From Actinoplanes solisilvae (GTDB lineage Bacteria > Actinomycetota > Actinomycetes > Mycobacteriales > Micromonosporaceae), in NCBI RefSeq assembly GCF_003999975.1, contig NZ_RJAC01000016.1, positions 1 through 64,000 of the forward strand: DNA of 64,000 nucleotides. The letters are read 5' to 3'. Of the stretch, positions 1 to 6,942 are shown piece by piece. The notes beneath the pieces are model-generated. The model was not told the DNA's origin and did not search any database. It saw nothing but the letters and a program-made list of their open reading frames with translations. Both the position numbers and the translations under genes were made by a program. The stretch's first letter is position 1. Every line of letters begins with the position of its first letter.

Positions 1-28
1 ACGTGCGCAGGGCGCATACTGGCGGTGA

Positions 29-87
29 CCTCGTCGGGGGTTTCGGTCGTGTGTGGTAACTCGATCCGAACCCACGACGAGGTTTTT
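29..87 (+). terminator. Rho-independent terminator-like hairpin with T-run
   Basis: The arm CCTCGTCG at 29-36 is perfectly complementary to CGACGAGG at 75-82. A second imperfect stem (GGGTTTCGG with CCGAACCC) lies inside it, and TTTTT follows at 83-87. The T-run is on the plus strand only, so it would end a transcript entering from the left edge of the window. Confidence 0.6.
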
Positions 88-372
88 ACGTCGCTACGTC
101 CCTCTTCCCGAGTGAGTTACGTACAGAACTTCTGATCAGGCGCTTAGAGCCGGGCGCTCCCCCTGACGCAGAGTGGTCTGGCCTCCGCGCCGGTGAAGGT
201 GGGTGGCTCACTCACCCGGGCCTAGCTGAGTGGTGGGTCAAGCCGGCGCACCCTGCCGCTCACGCCTGAAGGGGGGTTCTCCATCACCCAAGCTCCCAGC
301 GCAACCAAAAGGCAGGCTGATCTCCGAGCGATGGCCGGGGTCCGGGGCAGAGCCCTGGGGTCTTCCGACGAC
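88..372. other. Gene-free left-edge region
   Basis: I see no credible coding frame here; the short minus-strand frame at 238-516 is a shadow of the downstream gene. The stretch contains several GC-rich inverted segments, for example GAGC-CGGGC-GCTC around 147-159, so a structured RNA is possible. I could not match it to tmRNA, RNase P RNA, SRP RNA, a tRNA or a riboswitch I know. Confidence 0.3.
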
Positions 373-378
373 TAGGGT
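373..378 (+). promoter_or_regulatory. -10 box TAGGGT for a leaderless transcript
   Basis: TAGGGT lies exactly 6 nt before the ATG at 385 and no Shine-Dalgarno sequence precedes that ATG. This is the TANNNT-to-start spacing expected when transcription begins at the first base of the start codon. No clear -35 box is visible. Confidence 0.5.
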
Positions 379-384
379 CCGACT

Positions 385-1746
385 ATGTCCGTTGCCGTAG
401 CCGCCCCCCACCCGGCCGCAATCGACGCCGCCCACACGGCCGTAGCCGCAGGCGGCAACGCTTTCGACGCCGCACTGGCCGCGGCTGCTGCTTTGGCGGT
501 CGTCTATCCGCACCAATGCTCAGTAGGCGGCGACCTGGTGGCGATGGTGCGCCCCAAAGGACGGCCGGTCCAGGCCATACTCTCGATCGGGGCAGCGGCC
601 GCCGCGGTCGACGTGAATGCGCTCAAAGCAGGGATGCCTTTGTACGGGCCCCAGACGGTAACCGTTCCGGGCGTGGTGGCGGGATGGGCCGCGGTGCATT
701 CGAACGCCCGGCTTCCGCTGGCCGCGCTGCTGGCGCCGGCCGTACGGATGGCCGAGGACGGCGTGCCCTTCAGCCCGGGCCTGCGTGCGGCGATCGAGGC
801 CGCGAAGGACCGCATCCTGGCCGACCGCGGCCTCGCTGAGATCATGCTGAAACCGGCCCTGGTGCAGCCCGCCCTGGCCGCGACACTCACCCGGATCGGC
901 TCCGACTGGCGGTCCTTCTACTCCGATCCGCCACTGGCGAAGGGTTTGCGCGACTTCGGAAGCCCTCTGTCCACGGCGGACTTCGCGGCGCACGTCGCTG
1001 AGGTGGTCACGCCGTTGCAGGCCACCGCCGGTGGGGTCACCTGGCATGCCGCGCCGCCACCCGTGCAGGGCGAGACCTTCCTGGCCGTCGTCGGGTCGTC
1101 GTCGCTGCTCGCCGACAGTCGCCGTGCGCAGGCCGACCGTGACGCTCGCCTGGGTGACCCCCGCCGCGGTCCGCTCCCGCCGGGCGCTGTCCCCGTCCCC
1201 GGCCCCGAGCCGAAGGGCGACACGGTCGCCGTGACAGCCGTGGACGACGACGGCAACGCGGTAGCCCTGATCCAGAGCGTGTTCGAAAGCTTCGGCGCCG
1301 GCCTGCTCGACCCGGGGACCGGCATCGTTCTGCACAACCGGGGTTCCGCGTTCAGCCTCGACCCGGGTCACCCGGCCTGCATCGGTCCCGGTCTACGGCC
1401 GCCGCACACGCTCTGCCCGACGATCGGCACGACAACCGACGACGTGATCGCCCTCGGCTGCCAGGGCGGCCGGGCCCAACCGTGGATCCTCGCCCAGGTA
1501 GCCCCCGAGGCCCTGACCGCCTCTGACCTGTCCGCGTTGGTGAACCGGCCGCGCTGGATCCTGCGCGGCGACGACCTGATCGTGGAACCGGGCGTCACGC
1601 TGTCCGACACCGACGGCCTCACCGTGTCGACGACCGAGGGTCCCCACAACGACGCCGGCCACGTGCAGATCGCCCGCTTGCGCGGCACGCTGCTCGACGC
1701 GGGCAGTGATCGCCGGGCGGACGGTCTCGCGGCGGTGCTGTCATAG
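385..1746 (+). CDS. gamma-glutamyltransferase-family protein
   Basis: This is a 453-residue Ntn-hydrolase-type protein of the gamma-glutamyltranspeptidase family, which cleaves or transfers gamma-glutamyl groups from substrates such as glutathione. The N-terminus carries the family block GGNAFDAALAAAAAL. The block KGDTVAVTAVDDDGNAVAL contains the expected self-processing nucleophile, Thr280. A glycine-rich GCQGGRAQP segment near residue 355 matches the late conserved loop. It is shorter than typical family members (about 520-600 residues) and has no signal peptide, so it is probably cytoplasmic, unlike the classical periplasmic enzymes. The start appears leaderless. Its TAG stop overlaps the TGA stop of the convergent gene by 6 bp. 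The family call is firm; the substrate is not known. Confidence 0.8.
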   Translation: MSVAVAAPHPAAIDAAHTAVAAGGNAFDAALAAAAALAVVYPHQCSVGGDLVAMVRPKGRPVQAILSIGAAAAAVDVNALKAGMPLYGPQTVTVPGVVAGWAAVHSNARLPLAALLAPAVRMAEDGVPFSPGLRAAIEAAKDRILADRGLAEIMLKPALVQPALAATLTRIGSDWRSFYSDPPLAKGLRDFGSPLSTADFAAHVAEVVTPLQATAGGVTWHAAPPPVQGETFLAVVGSSSLLADSRRAQADRDARLGDPRRGPLPPGAVPVPGPEPKGDTVAVTAVDDDGNAVALIQSVFESFGAGLLDPGTGIVLHNRGSAFSLDPGHPACIGPGLRPPHTLCPTIGTTTDDVIALGCQGGRAQPWILAQVAPEALTASDLSALVNRPRWILRGDDLIVEPGVTLSDTDGLTVSTTEGPHNDAGHVQIARLRGTLLDAGSDRRADGLAAVLS

Positions 1747-2865
1747 CTCCACGGTAATGGTGCCCTGTTCGGCCCGCACCGCTGACCCGGCCGGACAGGG
1801 GAGGGAGGCCGAGCGCAGCGCCCACGTGCCGTCGTCGTCGCGTACGGCGGAGTTGATGATGGTGTTGTGACCGGCGTTGAGCTGGGCCAGCGTGAGATGG
1901 TCGCCAGGGGCCGCGGCCGGGGGTCGTGGTGGTGCGGCGATGTCGTTCCAGCGGTGGGCGAGCCGCGTGAAGGCCCTGTTCCGCAGGAAACGGCCGTTCG
2001 CGTCGAGCGCCTGTGATCCCGCCTTCGCTAGGGCTGCGCTGAGCGTGCGCAGCGGAACCCGGCCGACCATCCCCGGGGAACGCACCATCCTGATTCGCAG
2101 CATCCTTTCGTACAGCGCGAAGGCCGCAGTGCCGGCTTCGCCCACGACGGCGGGCCACGTGACTTCTGTGCGAGGCTGCCGCGGAGGGGTCACCGCGTCG
2201 GCCGCCTTTCCCACCGGTGACAGGTGCCACGCGTCGTCGTCGATCCAGACCTCGGCTTCCGCAGCGTGCACGTAACCGTGGCCGCCGAGCCTGACGTCCC
2301 CGCCTGCCAGCATTGAGGCTCCCACCGCGTCGTCGCTGTCGAACCGCGCGCCTCGCACGTCCGAGAAGTGCAACCACAACTTCACGTCGCGTGTGCCGCT
2401 GGGAGCGGGGAAGGCCCGCTCCGGTTGGAGTTCCACGTCGGCGCTGAGGGTCGACCCGGTCCTCTCCACGGTGAACGAGGACACCTCTGCTGACGCGAGG
2501 TCGTAAGTGTCGGCGAGCGCCGTGGTCAACGCCATCGTTCCGGGACGGACGGCGTCGCGGTAGTCGCGGTAGTGCTGTTCCCGGGGCGGGGCGGCGCTCA
2601 GCAGCGGCGCCACGTCCGGGACCTGCTGGATCATCCAGGCGCGGCGTTCCGGGCTGAAGGCGGCCATCCAGTCGAGCGCCTCACGCGCCCGCTCGGGTGA
2701 CGTCAGAACCGCGAAGAACGGCATGGTGTTGTTGTCCCAGATGTCGGCGATCCGGGCGACCTCGCGGCGATCGAAGAACCGGCCGTCGCTCGTCAGCTCC
2801 CCGATCCGCGCCACCGACCGGTCCAGCAACGTGCCGAGGGCGGCAACCGCGGGATCTCTCTTCAT
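1741..2865 (-). CDS. Hypothetical protein, 374 aa
   Basis: I do not recognise this protein. The open frame extends upstream to 3333, but that part is antisense to the sigma factor gene. The ATG at 2865 (MKRDPAVAAL) is the sensible start, with a TACCAT hexamer 8 nt before it. The protein has no signal peptide or membrane segment. It is rich in Trp, Asp and Arg, with an N-terminal helical part and a central beta-rich part that includes the segment DVKLWLHFSDVRGARF. It faces the transferase gene, and their stop codons interlock over 6 bp, so expression of the pair may interfere. It is divergent from the sigma factor gene, with start codons about 85 bp apart. Codon use looks normal for the region. 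Confidence 0.65.
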   Translation of the reverse strand: MKRDPAVAALGTLLDRSVARIGELTSDGRFFDRREVARIADIWDNNTMPFFAVLTSPERAREALDWMAAFSPERRAWMIQQVPDVAPLLSAAPPREQHYRDYRDAVRPGTMALTTALADTYDLASAEVSSFTVERTGSTLSADVELQPERAFPAPSGTRDVKLWLHFSDVRGARFDSDDAVGASMLAGGDVRLGGHGYVHAAEAEVWIDDDAWHLSPVGKAADAVTPPRQPRTEVTWPAVVGEAGTAAFALYERMLRIRMVRSPGMVGRVPLRTLSAALAKAGSQALDANGRFLRNRAFTRLAHRWNDIAAPPRPPAAAPGDHLTLAQLNAGHNTIINSAVRDDDGTWALRSASLPCPAGSAVRAEQGTITVEL

Positions 2866-2949
2866 GCGACCGAATGGTAGGTGAGCGGCGCGCTGAAGAT
2901 TGATCAAGATCGGGGTGCACAGATCGGGTGCCGGGGGAGTCGTAAGGGT

Positions 2950-3411
2950 GTGACCTTCGAGCAATTCGCGATGGCCCGGCTGCCCAGTCTCCTGCGCTAT
3001 GCCGTCGTCCTCACCGGAGACCGTGATCTCGCGCAGGACGTCATCCAGGAGGTGCTCGCGCGCACGCAGGTTCGATGGCGCCGGATCAGTGACACGGACG
3101 ACCCCGAGGCGTATGTGCGGCGCATGGTGCTCGACGAGTACCTGTCGTGGCGGCGCTTCTGGGCGGTTCGCCGGTTGCGGGTGGCCGGTGACCCGAACGG
3201 CGACCTGTGGGCCCGTCTGTTCACGCTCGGACGCAAGCAGCGGGCCGTGCTCGTGCTGCGCCACTACGAGCACCTGGAGGACGAGCAGATCGCCGGCCTG
3301 CTCGGGTGTTCCGTGGCCACGGTCCGCAGTCATGCGTCGAGGGCCCTGAAGACCCTCCGTCTCGACGAGCCGGAGCTGAATGACCGTATTCTCGTCAAGG
3401 AGAAGTCGTGA
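2950..3411 (+). CDS. SigE-family (ECF-like) RNA polymerase sigma factor
   Basis: A 153-residue small sigma factor of the actinobacterial SigE/SigM-like group. Region 2 is visible in LPSLLRYAVVLTGDRDLAQD and the following Trp/Arg-rich helix. Region 4 is visible in EQIAGLLGCSVATVRSHASR, a helix-turn-helix that would contact the -35 element. I place the start at GTG 2950 (MTFEQFAMARL), because residues upstream of it do not look like the family and GGGGAG lies about 10 nt before it. It overlaps the next gene by GTGA, so the two are translationally coupled. That neighbour, a single-pass membrane protein, is the natural candidate for its partner or anti-sigma factor (inference). No ECF-type autoregulatory promoter could be recognised by eye. 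Confidence 0.85.
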   Translation: MTFEQFAMARLPSLLRYAVVLTGDRDLAQDVIQEVLARTQVRWRRISDTDDPEAYVRRMVLDEYLSWRRFWAVRRLRVAGDPNGDLWARLFTLGRKQRAVLVLRHYEHLEDEQIAGLLGCSVATVRSHASRALKTLRLDEPELNDRILVKEKS

Positions 3412-4229
3412 CCGACCAGCTGCATGAGGCTTTCGAGGCTCATGAGGACAACACCCCCGACCCGGCCGTGGTCTACGCCCACGTGCTGGAGCTTTCGAAG
3501 AAGTACAAGCGTCGCCGTCGGGGCGCGCAGATCGCGGCTGGTGGTGTGCTCGGTGCCGGTCTGATCGCCGGGGCCATCAACCTGCCCGCGTTCCTGCCGG
3601 CCAACAACGCCGGTGGCGGTGGCACGACCGGGATCGCCGCGGCCGCGCCGGCCGTCAGCCCCAGCTCGGACCCTGAGGCCGTGTTCCAGGAGCAGTTCAA
3701 GGCGTACTACGCGGCCGGCTACGGCTACGACAACGCCCAGGTGCTCGCCAAGATCTGGAAGCAGAACCCCGACAACCTGAACCGGGTCAAGGCCGAGGCC
3801 GGCCGGCGGCTGCTGCTCGGCGAGACGCTGCCGATCAAGCCGACACCGGACAAGCCGGTGGTCGAGGAGACGATCACGCCGCAGCAGCAGAAGCAGTTCA
3901 CGGCGTTCTTCGAGGCCGGCTACGTGTGGGACGACGCCGCGAAGCTCGCGAAGATCTGGAAGCTGTCCGACGCGCCCGCGGCCAAGCTCGAGGCGGGCAA
4001 GCGGCTGCTCGCGGGTCAGGACGTTCCGGTCAAGCCGAAGCCGGCCAACGTCAAGGCGGCCCAGGAGCAGAAGAACGAGCTCAAGCGGGTCAACGCGTTC
4101 TTCGGCGCCGGCTATGACGGCGAGGACGCGGTGAAGCTGGCCAAGGTGTGGAAGACCAACCCGTACCAGGCCAAGATCGAGGCGGGTAAGCGGCTGCTGG
4201 CCGGCCAGACCCTCCCGATCCAGCCGTAA
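3408..4229 (+). CDS. Single-pass membrane protein with three tandem extracytoplasmic repeats
   Basis: A 273-residue protein translationally coupled to the sigma factor (GTGA overlap). Residues 1-38 form a short charged cytoplasmic part ending in KKYKRRRRG. Residues 40-63 form one transmembrane helix, and a Gly/Ala linker follows. Three copies of a roughly 46-residue repeat occupy about 97-145, 164-210 and 228-273. Each repeat shares the pattern F-F/Y-x-AGY, then LAKIWK or LAKVWK, then EAGKRLLAG and LPIKP. I do not recognise the repeat as a named domain. The topology (short inside tail, one helix, repeated outside part) suits a membrane-bound sensor or anti-sigma factor, but no zinc-binding or classical anti-sigma motif is present. 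Function is unknown. Confidence 0.8.
   Translation: MTDQLHEAFEAHEDNTPDPAVVYAHVLELSKKYKRRRRGAQIAAGGVLGAGLIAGAINLPAFLPANNAGGGGTTGIAAAAPAVSPSSDPEAVFQEQFKAYYAAGYGYDNAQVLAKIWKQNPDNLNRVKAEAGRRLLLGETLPIKPTPDKPVVEETITPQQQKQFTAFFEAGYVWDDAAKLAKIWKLSDAPAAKLEAGKRLLAGQDVPVKPKPANVKAAQEQKNELKRVNAFFGAGYDGEDAVKLAKVWKTNPYQAKIEAGKRLLAGQTLPIQP
3696..4226 (+). repeat. Three in-frame protein repeats of about 46 residues
   Basis: The repeats encode F-x-AGY ... AKIWK ... EAGKRLLAG ... LPIKP modules separated by charged linkers of about 18 residues. Copies 2 and 3 are more alike than copy 1, which has RRLLLGET where the others have KRLLAGQ. Confidence 0.8.
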
Positions 4230-4232
4230 CCT

Positions 4233-4271
4233 CCCGGCCGCGCCGGCTCGTGGGGAGCCCGCGCGGCCGGG
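4233..4271. terminator. Strong GC hairpin after the repeat-protein gene
   Basis: CCCGGCCGCGC (4233-4243) pairs perfectly with GCGCGGCCGGG (4261-4271), and GGCTC/GAGCC forms an inner stem. There is no T-run, as is common for actinobacterial hairpin terminators. Confidence 0.55.
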
Positions 4272-4317
4272 TCGGTCCCGGATCCCCCTGACTTCTGCCC
4301 TCCTGTCCCCTTGGGTT

Positions 4318-4335
4318 TGCCCAGTTCAGTGGGCA
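4318..4335. promoter_or_regulatory. Perfect inverted repeat upstream of the first LuxR regulator
   Basis: TGCCCA-GTTCAG-TGGGCA is a 6-6-6 inverted repeat 24 bp before the ATG at 4360. It could be an operator for the LuxR-type regulators that follow (inference). Confidence 0.35.
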
Positions 4336-4359
4336 GACTGGCCAGGCGGGGGTGGGTGG

Positions 4360-6942
4360 ATGGGGGCCGAAGGGGACGCCCCGGGCCTGATCGGGCACGG
4401 GGCGATGTGGGCACGCCTGAAAAGGCTGCTGAGCGACAGGAACGCGCTCGTACTGACGGGCGATGCGGGGGTAGGCAAGACGGCGCTGCTGGGTGCGTTC
4501 GCCGAGACGGCGGTCGAGCGCGGTCACCGCGTGTCGAGGGTCGCCGGCGATTCGGGGATGCCCCGGGTGGCGTACGCGGCCTTGCGTGCTCTTCTGGCCG
4601 ACGCCGACCCGGACGCCTTGCCGGCCGCTCAAGGGCGGGCCCTGCGCGCGGCCCTGGCCGGTGCGGAGACCGGCGTCGACCTGCTGATACTGCGCGCGGC
4701 CGTGTGCGCCGCGCTGGATCAGCTCGCGGGTGACCGGCCGCTCGTGCTGGTGGTGGACGACGTCGACCGGGTCGACGCGCCGAGCCTCGACGTGCTGCTC
4801 ACGCTGGCCTCGGTGATCTCCGTGGGGCAGATGCCGATGGTCGCGCTGTTCGCGGCGCGCACCGACCGGGTGCCGATCGAGCTGGCCGAGCTGCTCGAGG
4901 TGCTGGTCGTGCCGCCGTTGTCCGAGCGCGAGGCCGAGCGGCTGTTCGAGGCGGTCCCGGATGCCCCGGCCGGCGTGGCCCGGCTCGAGATTCTGCGACG
5001 GGCGGCGGGCAACCCCTTGGCGCTGCGCGAGTACGCCGGTGGGGCCGTTCTGCCCGGCGACGGAGGTGTCGCCGACGTCTACGCCCGACGGGTGGAAGAG
5101 CTTCCTGAGCGTACGAAGTGGGCCTTGACCCTGGTCGCGGCCGGGGAAAGAGAGCTCGCCATCGCCGCCGAGGTGTGGCAACCCGCAGTGGACGCGGGGT
5201 TGATCTCGGTGACCGACACCGCGGTCCATTTCCGGCACCCGCTGGTCGAGTTCGCGGTGCTGCGGGCGGCGGGAGCGGCGGCGGAGAGGCGCGCCCATCG
5301 CCTGCTCGCCGAGCGGGCCACCGACTCGCGCCGGGCGCTGTGGCATCGCGCGGCCGCCGCGACGGGCCACGACCCGGAGCTGGCGAACGAGCTGGTCCAG
5401 GCGGCCGAGCTGCTGGACGGCGCGGGAGTGGTGACCGCGGTGACCATGCTCGAACAGGCGGCCGGCTTGTTGAAGCCCGAGCACCGCGCGCCGGTTCTGC
5501 TGGGTGCGGCGGCCCGGGCGGGAGCAGTGGGCCGGTTGCGGTGGGCGACCGGCATCCTCGAGCGGGCCGAGGCCGTGCTCGATCTGGAGGCCACCCCGGG
5601 CTTCGACGTCAACCTGGCCGTCTTCGGTGCGTGGCTGCAGACGATGCGCGGCCGGCTCGACGCCGCCGTCCCCCGGCTCACTTGGGTGATCGAGGCCGAG
5701 CCGCTGACGGCGGGCACGGCCAACTCGGCCGCGTTCCCGTCGTTCCTGCTCGGCCGGGGCGCGTTGACCGGGACGCTCGCGCGGGCGACGGCCGACCTGC
5801 CGGTCGATCAGCCCTGGCTTTTCCCGCTGGTCGTGACCCGGCCCAGCGAGGAGGTGCGGGAGGGCTGCCTGCTGGCCCGTGAGGCGAGCTCGCTGGCCGA
5901 CCAGGACCGGGCCACGGTCGCCGGGGCGGCCGCGATGCTGGCCGACGAGCCCGAGCACGCCCTGCGGCTGCTGGCGCCGGCCGTCTCCGGGGTGATCGAG
6001 GGCAAGGCGTCGGGGGTGTTCCTGGCCGCGCCGGGTGCCGCCGGGTGGGCGATGATCGACCTCGGTCGCTGGATCGAGGCCGAGCACATGCTGGTGCCGC
6101 TGCTTTCCTCGCCGGTCGGGTCGGAGGCGACGCTGATCCGGGCCGGCACCTATGCCCAGCTCGCCGTCATCGCCTATCTGCGGGGACGGTGTGCGGCCGC
6201 GGACGAGCTGCTGGCGCGCTCGCCGATGGACCCGCAGTCGGTTCCGGTCTTCGCCCTGCGCCTCGCGTGGGCGCGCGGGCTGGCCGCGGCCGCTTCGGGC
6301 GAGCACGAGAGGGCGTACGAGTCGCTGGCGGTTGCCTTCGCGGTGCCGCACGACTGGCAGGTGCTGGTGCTGCCCGACCTGGTGGCGGCGGCGACCGAGG
6401 CGGGCGTACGGAATGAGGCTGAGGCTGCGGTTCGTCAGGCCGAGGAGGCGTACGGGATGAGGTGGCTGAGCGCCCGGGCCCGCGGCCGGATGACCGCCGC
6501 CCGCGCGCTGCTCGACGACGACCTGCCCACCGCGTCCGCCGTCCTGGCCGGGGTGCGGAACCACCCGTTCGAACGAGCCGCCCTCGCCGTGGCCGTGGCC
6601 GACCGCCTGCGTCGCGACCAGCAGCCGCGCGTGGCCCGTGATCTGCTGATCGACGCGCTCGACGGTTTCGAACGGCTGGGCGCCGCCGGCTGGGCCGGGC
6701 GCGTCTTCGCGCAGCTGCGGGGTGGCGCCCCGGCGGCCGACCCGTTCGCCGGGCTGAGCCCGCAGCAGGAACAGATCGTGCGCCTGGCGGCCGGCGGGAT
6801 GAGCAATCGCGAGATCGGTGAGCGGCTCTTCCTGTCGCCGCGCACCATCGGCTCGCACCTCTACCGGATCTTTCCGCAGCTCGGCATCGCCAACCGCACC
6901 CAGCTCGGCGAGCTGCTGGCCGGCCGGGGCGGTCCGAGGTGA
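4360..6942 (+). CDS. LuxR-family transcriptional regulator with N-terminal ATPase (LAL type)
   Basis: An 860-residue regulator built like the large ATP-binding LuxR family. The P-loop GDAGVGKT is at residues 34-41, and the Walker B strand LVLVVDDVDRVD follows about 90 residues later. A long helical middle region of TPR-like character comes next, then a C-terminal LuxR helix-turn-helix (SPQQEQIVRLAAGGMSNREI, then LSPRTIGSHLYRIF). Such proteins are thought to sense a ligand through the middle region and use ATP binding to switch DNA binding. It overlaps the next gene by GTGA, so the two are co-translated. The chosen ATG follows a G-rich GGCGGGGGTGGGTGG stretch. Target genes are not evident; autoregulation through the inverted repeat at 4318-4335 is possible. 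Confidence 0.8.
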   Translation: MGAEGDAPGLIGHGAMWARLKRLLSDRNALVLTGDAGVGKTALLGAFAETAVERGHRVSRVAGDSGMPRVAYAALRALLADADPDALPAAQGRALRAALAGAETGVDLLILRAAVCAALDQLAGDRPLVLVVDDVDRVDAPSLDVLLTLASVISVGQMPMVALFAARTDRVPIELAELLEVLVVPPLSEREAERLFEAVPDAPAGVARLEILRRAAGNPLALREYAGGAVLPGDGGVADVYARRVEELPERTKWALTLVAAGERELAIAAEVWQPAVDAGLISVTDTAVHFRHPLVEFAVLRAAGAAAERRAHRLLAERATDSRRALWHRAAAATGHDPELANELVQAAELLDGAGVVTAVTMLEQAAGLLKPEHRAPVLLGAAARAGAVGRLRWATGILERAEAVLDLEATPGFDVNLAVFGAWLQTMRGRLDAAVPRLTWVIEAEPLTAGTANSAAFPSFLLGRGALTGTLARATADLPVDQPWLFPLVVTRPSEEVREGCLLAREASSLADQDRATVAGAAAMLADEPEHALRLLAPAVSGVIEGKASGVFLAAPGAAGWAMIDLGRWIEAEHMLVPLLSSPVGSEATLIRAGTYAQLAVIAYLRGRCAAADELLARSPMDPQSVPVFALRLAWARGLAAAASGEHERAYESLAVAFAVPHDWQVLVLPDLVAAATEAGVRNEAEAAVRQAEEAYGMRWLSARARGRMTAARALLDDDLPTASAVLAGVRNHPFERAALAVAVADRLRRDQQPRVARDLLIDALDGFERLGAAGWAGRVFAQLRGGAPAADPFAGLSPQQEQIVRLAAGGMSNREIGERLFLSPRTIGSHLYRIFPQLGIANRTQLGELLAGRGGPR

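Noticed and set aside
29..87. tRNA or riboswitch in the left-edge hairpin
   Set aside because: No D-, anticodon- and T-arm set and no riboswitch core I recognise; the T-run fits a terminator.
4090..6858. 922-codon open frame on the minus strand
   Set aside because: It lies fully antisense to the LuxR/ATPase gene, has Gln/Arg/Gly-rich composition typical of shadow frames in GC-rich DNA, and shows no domain.
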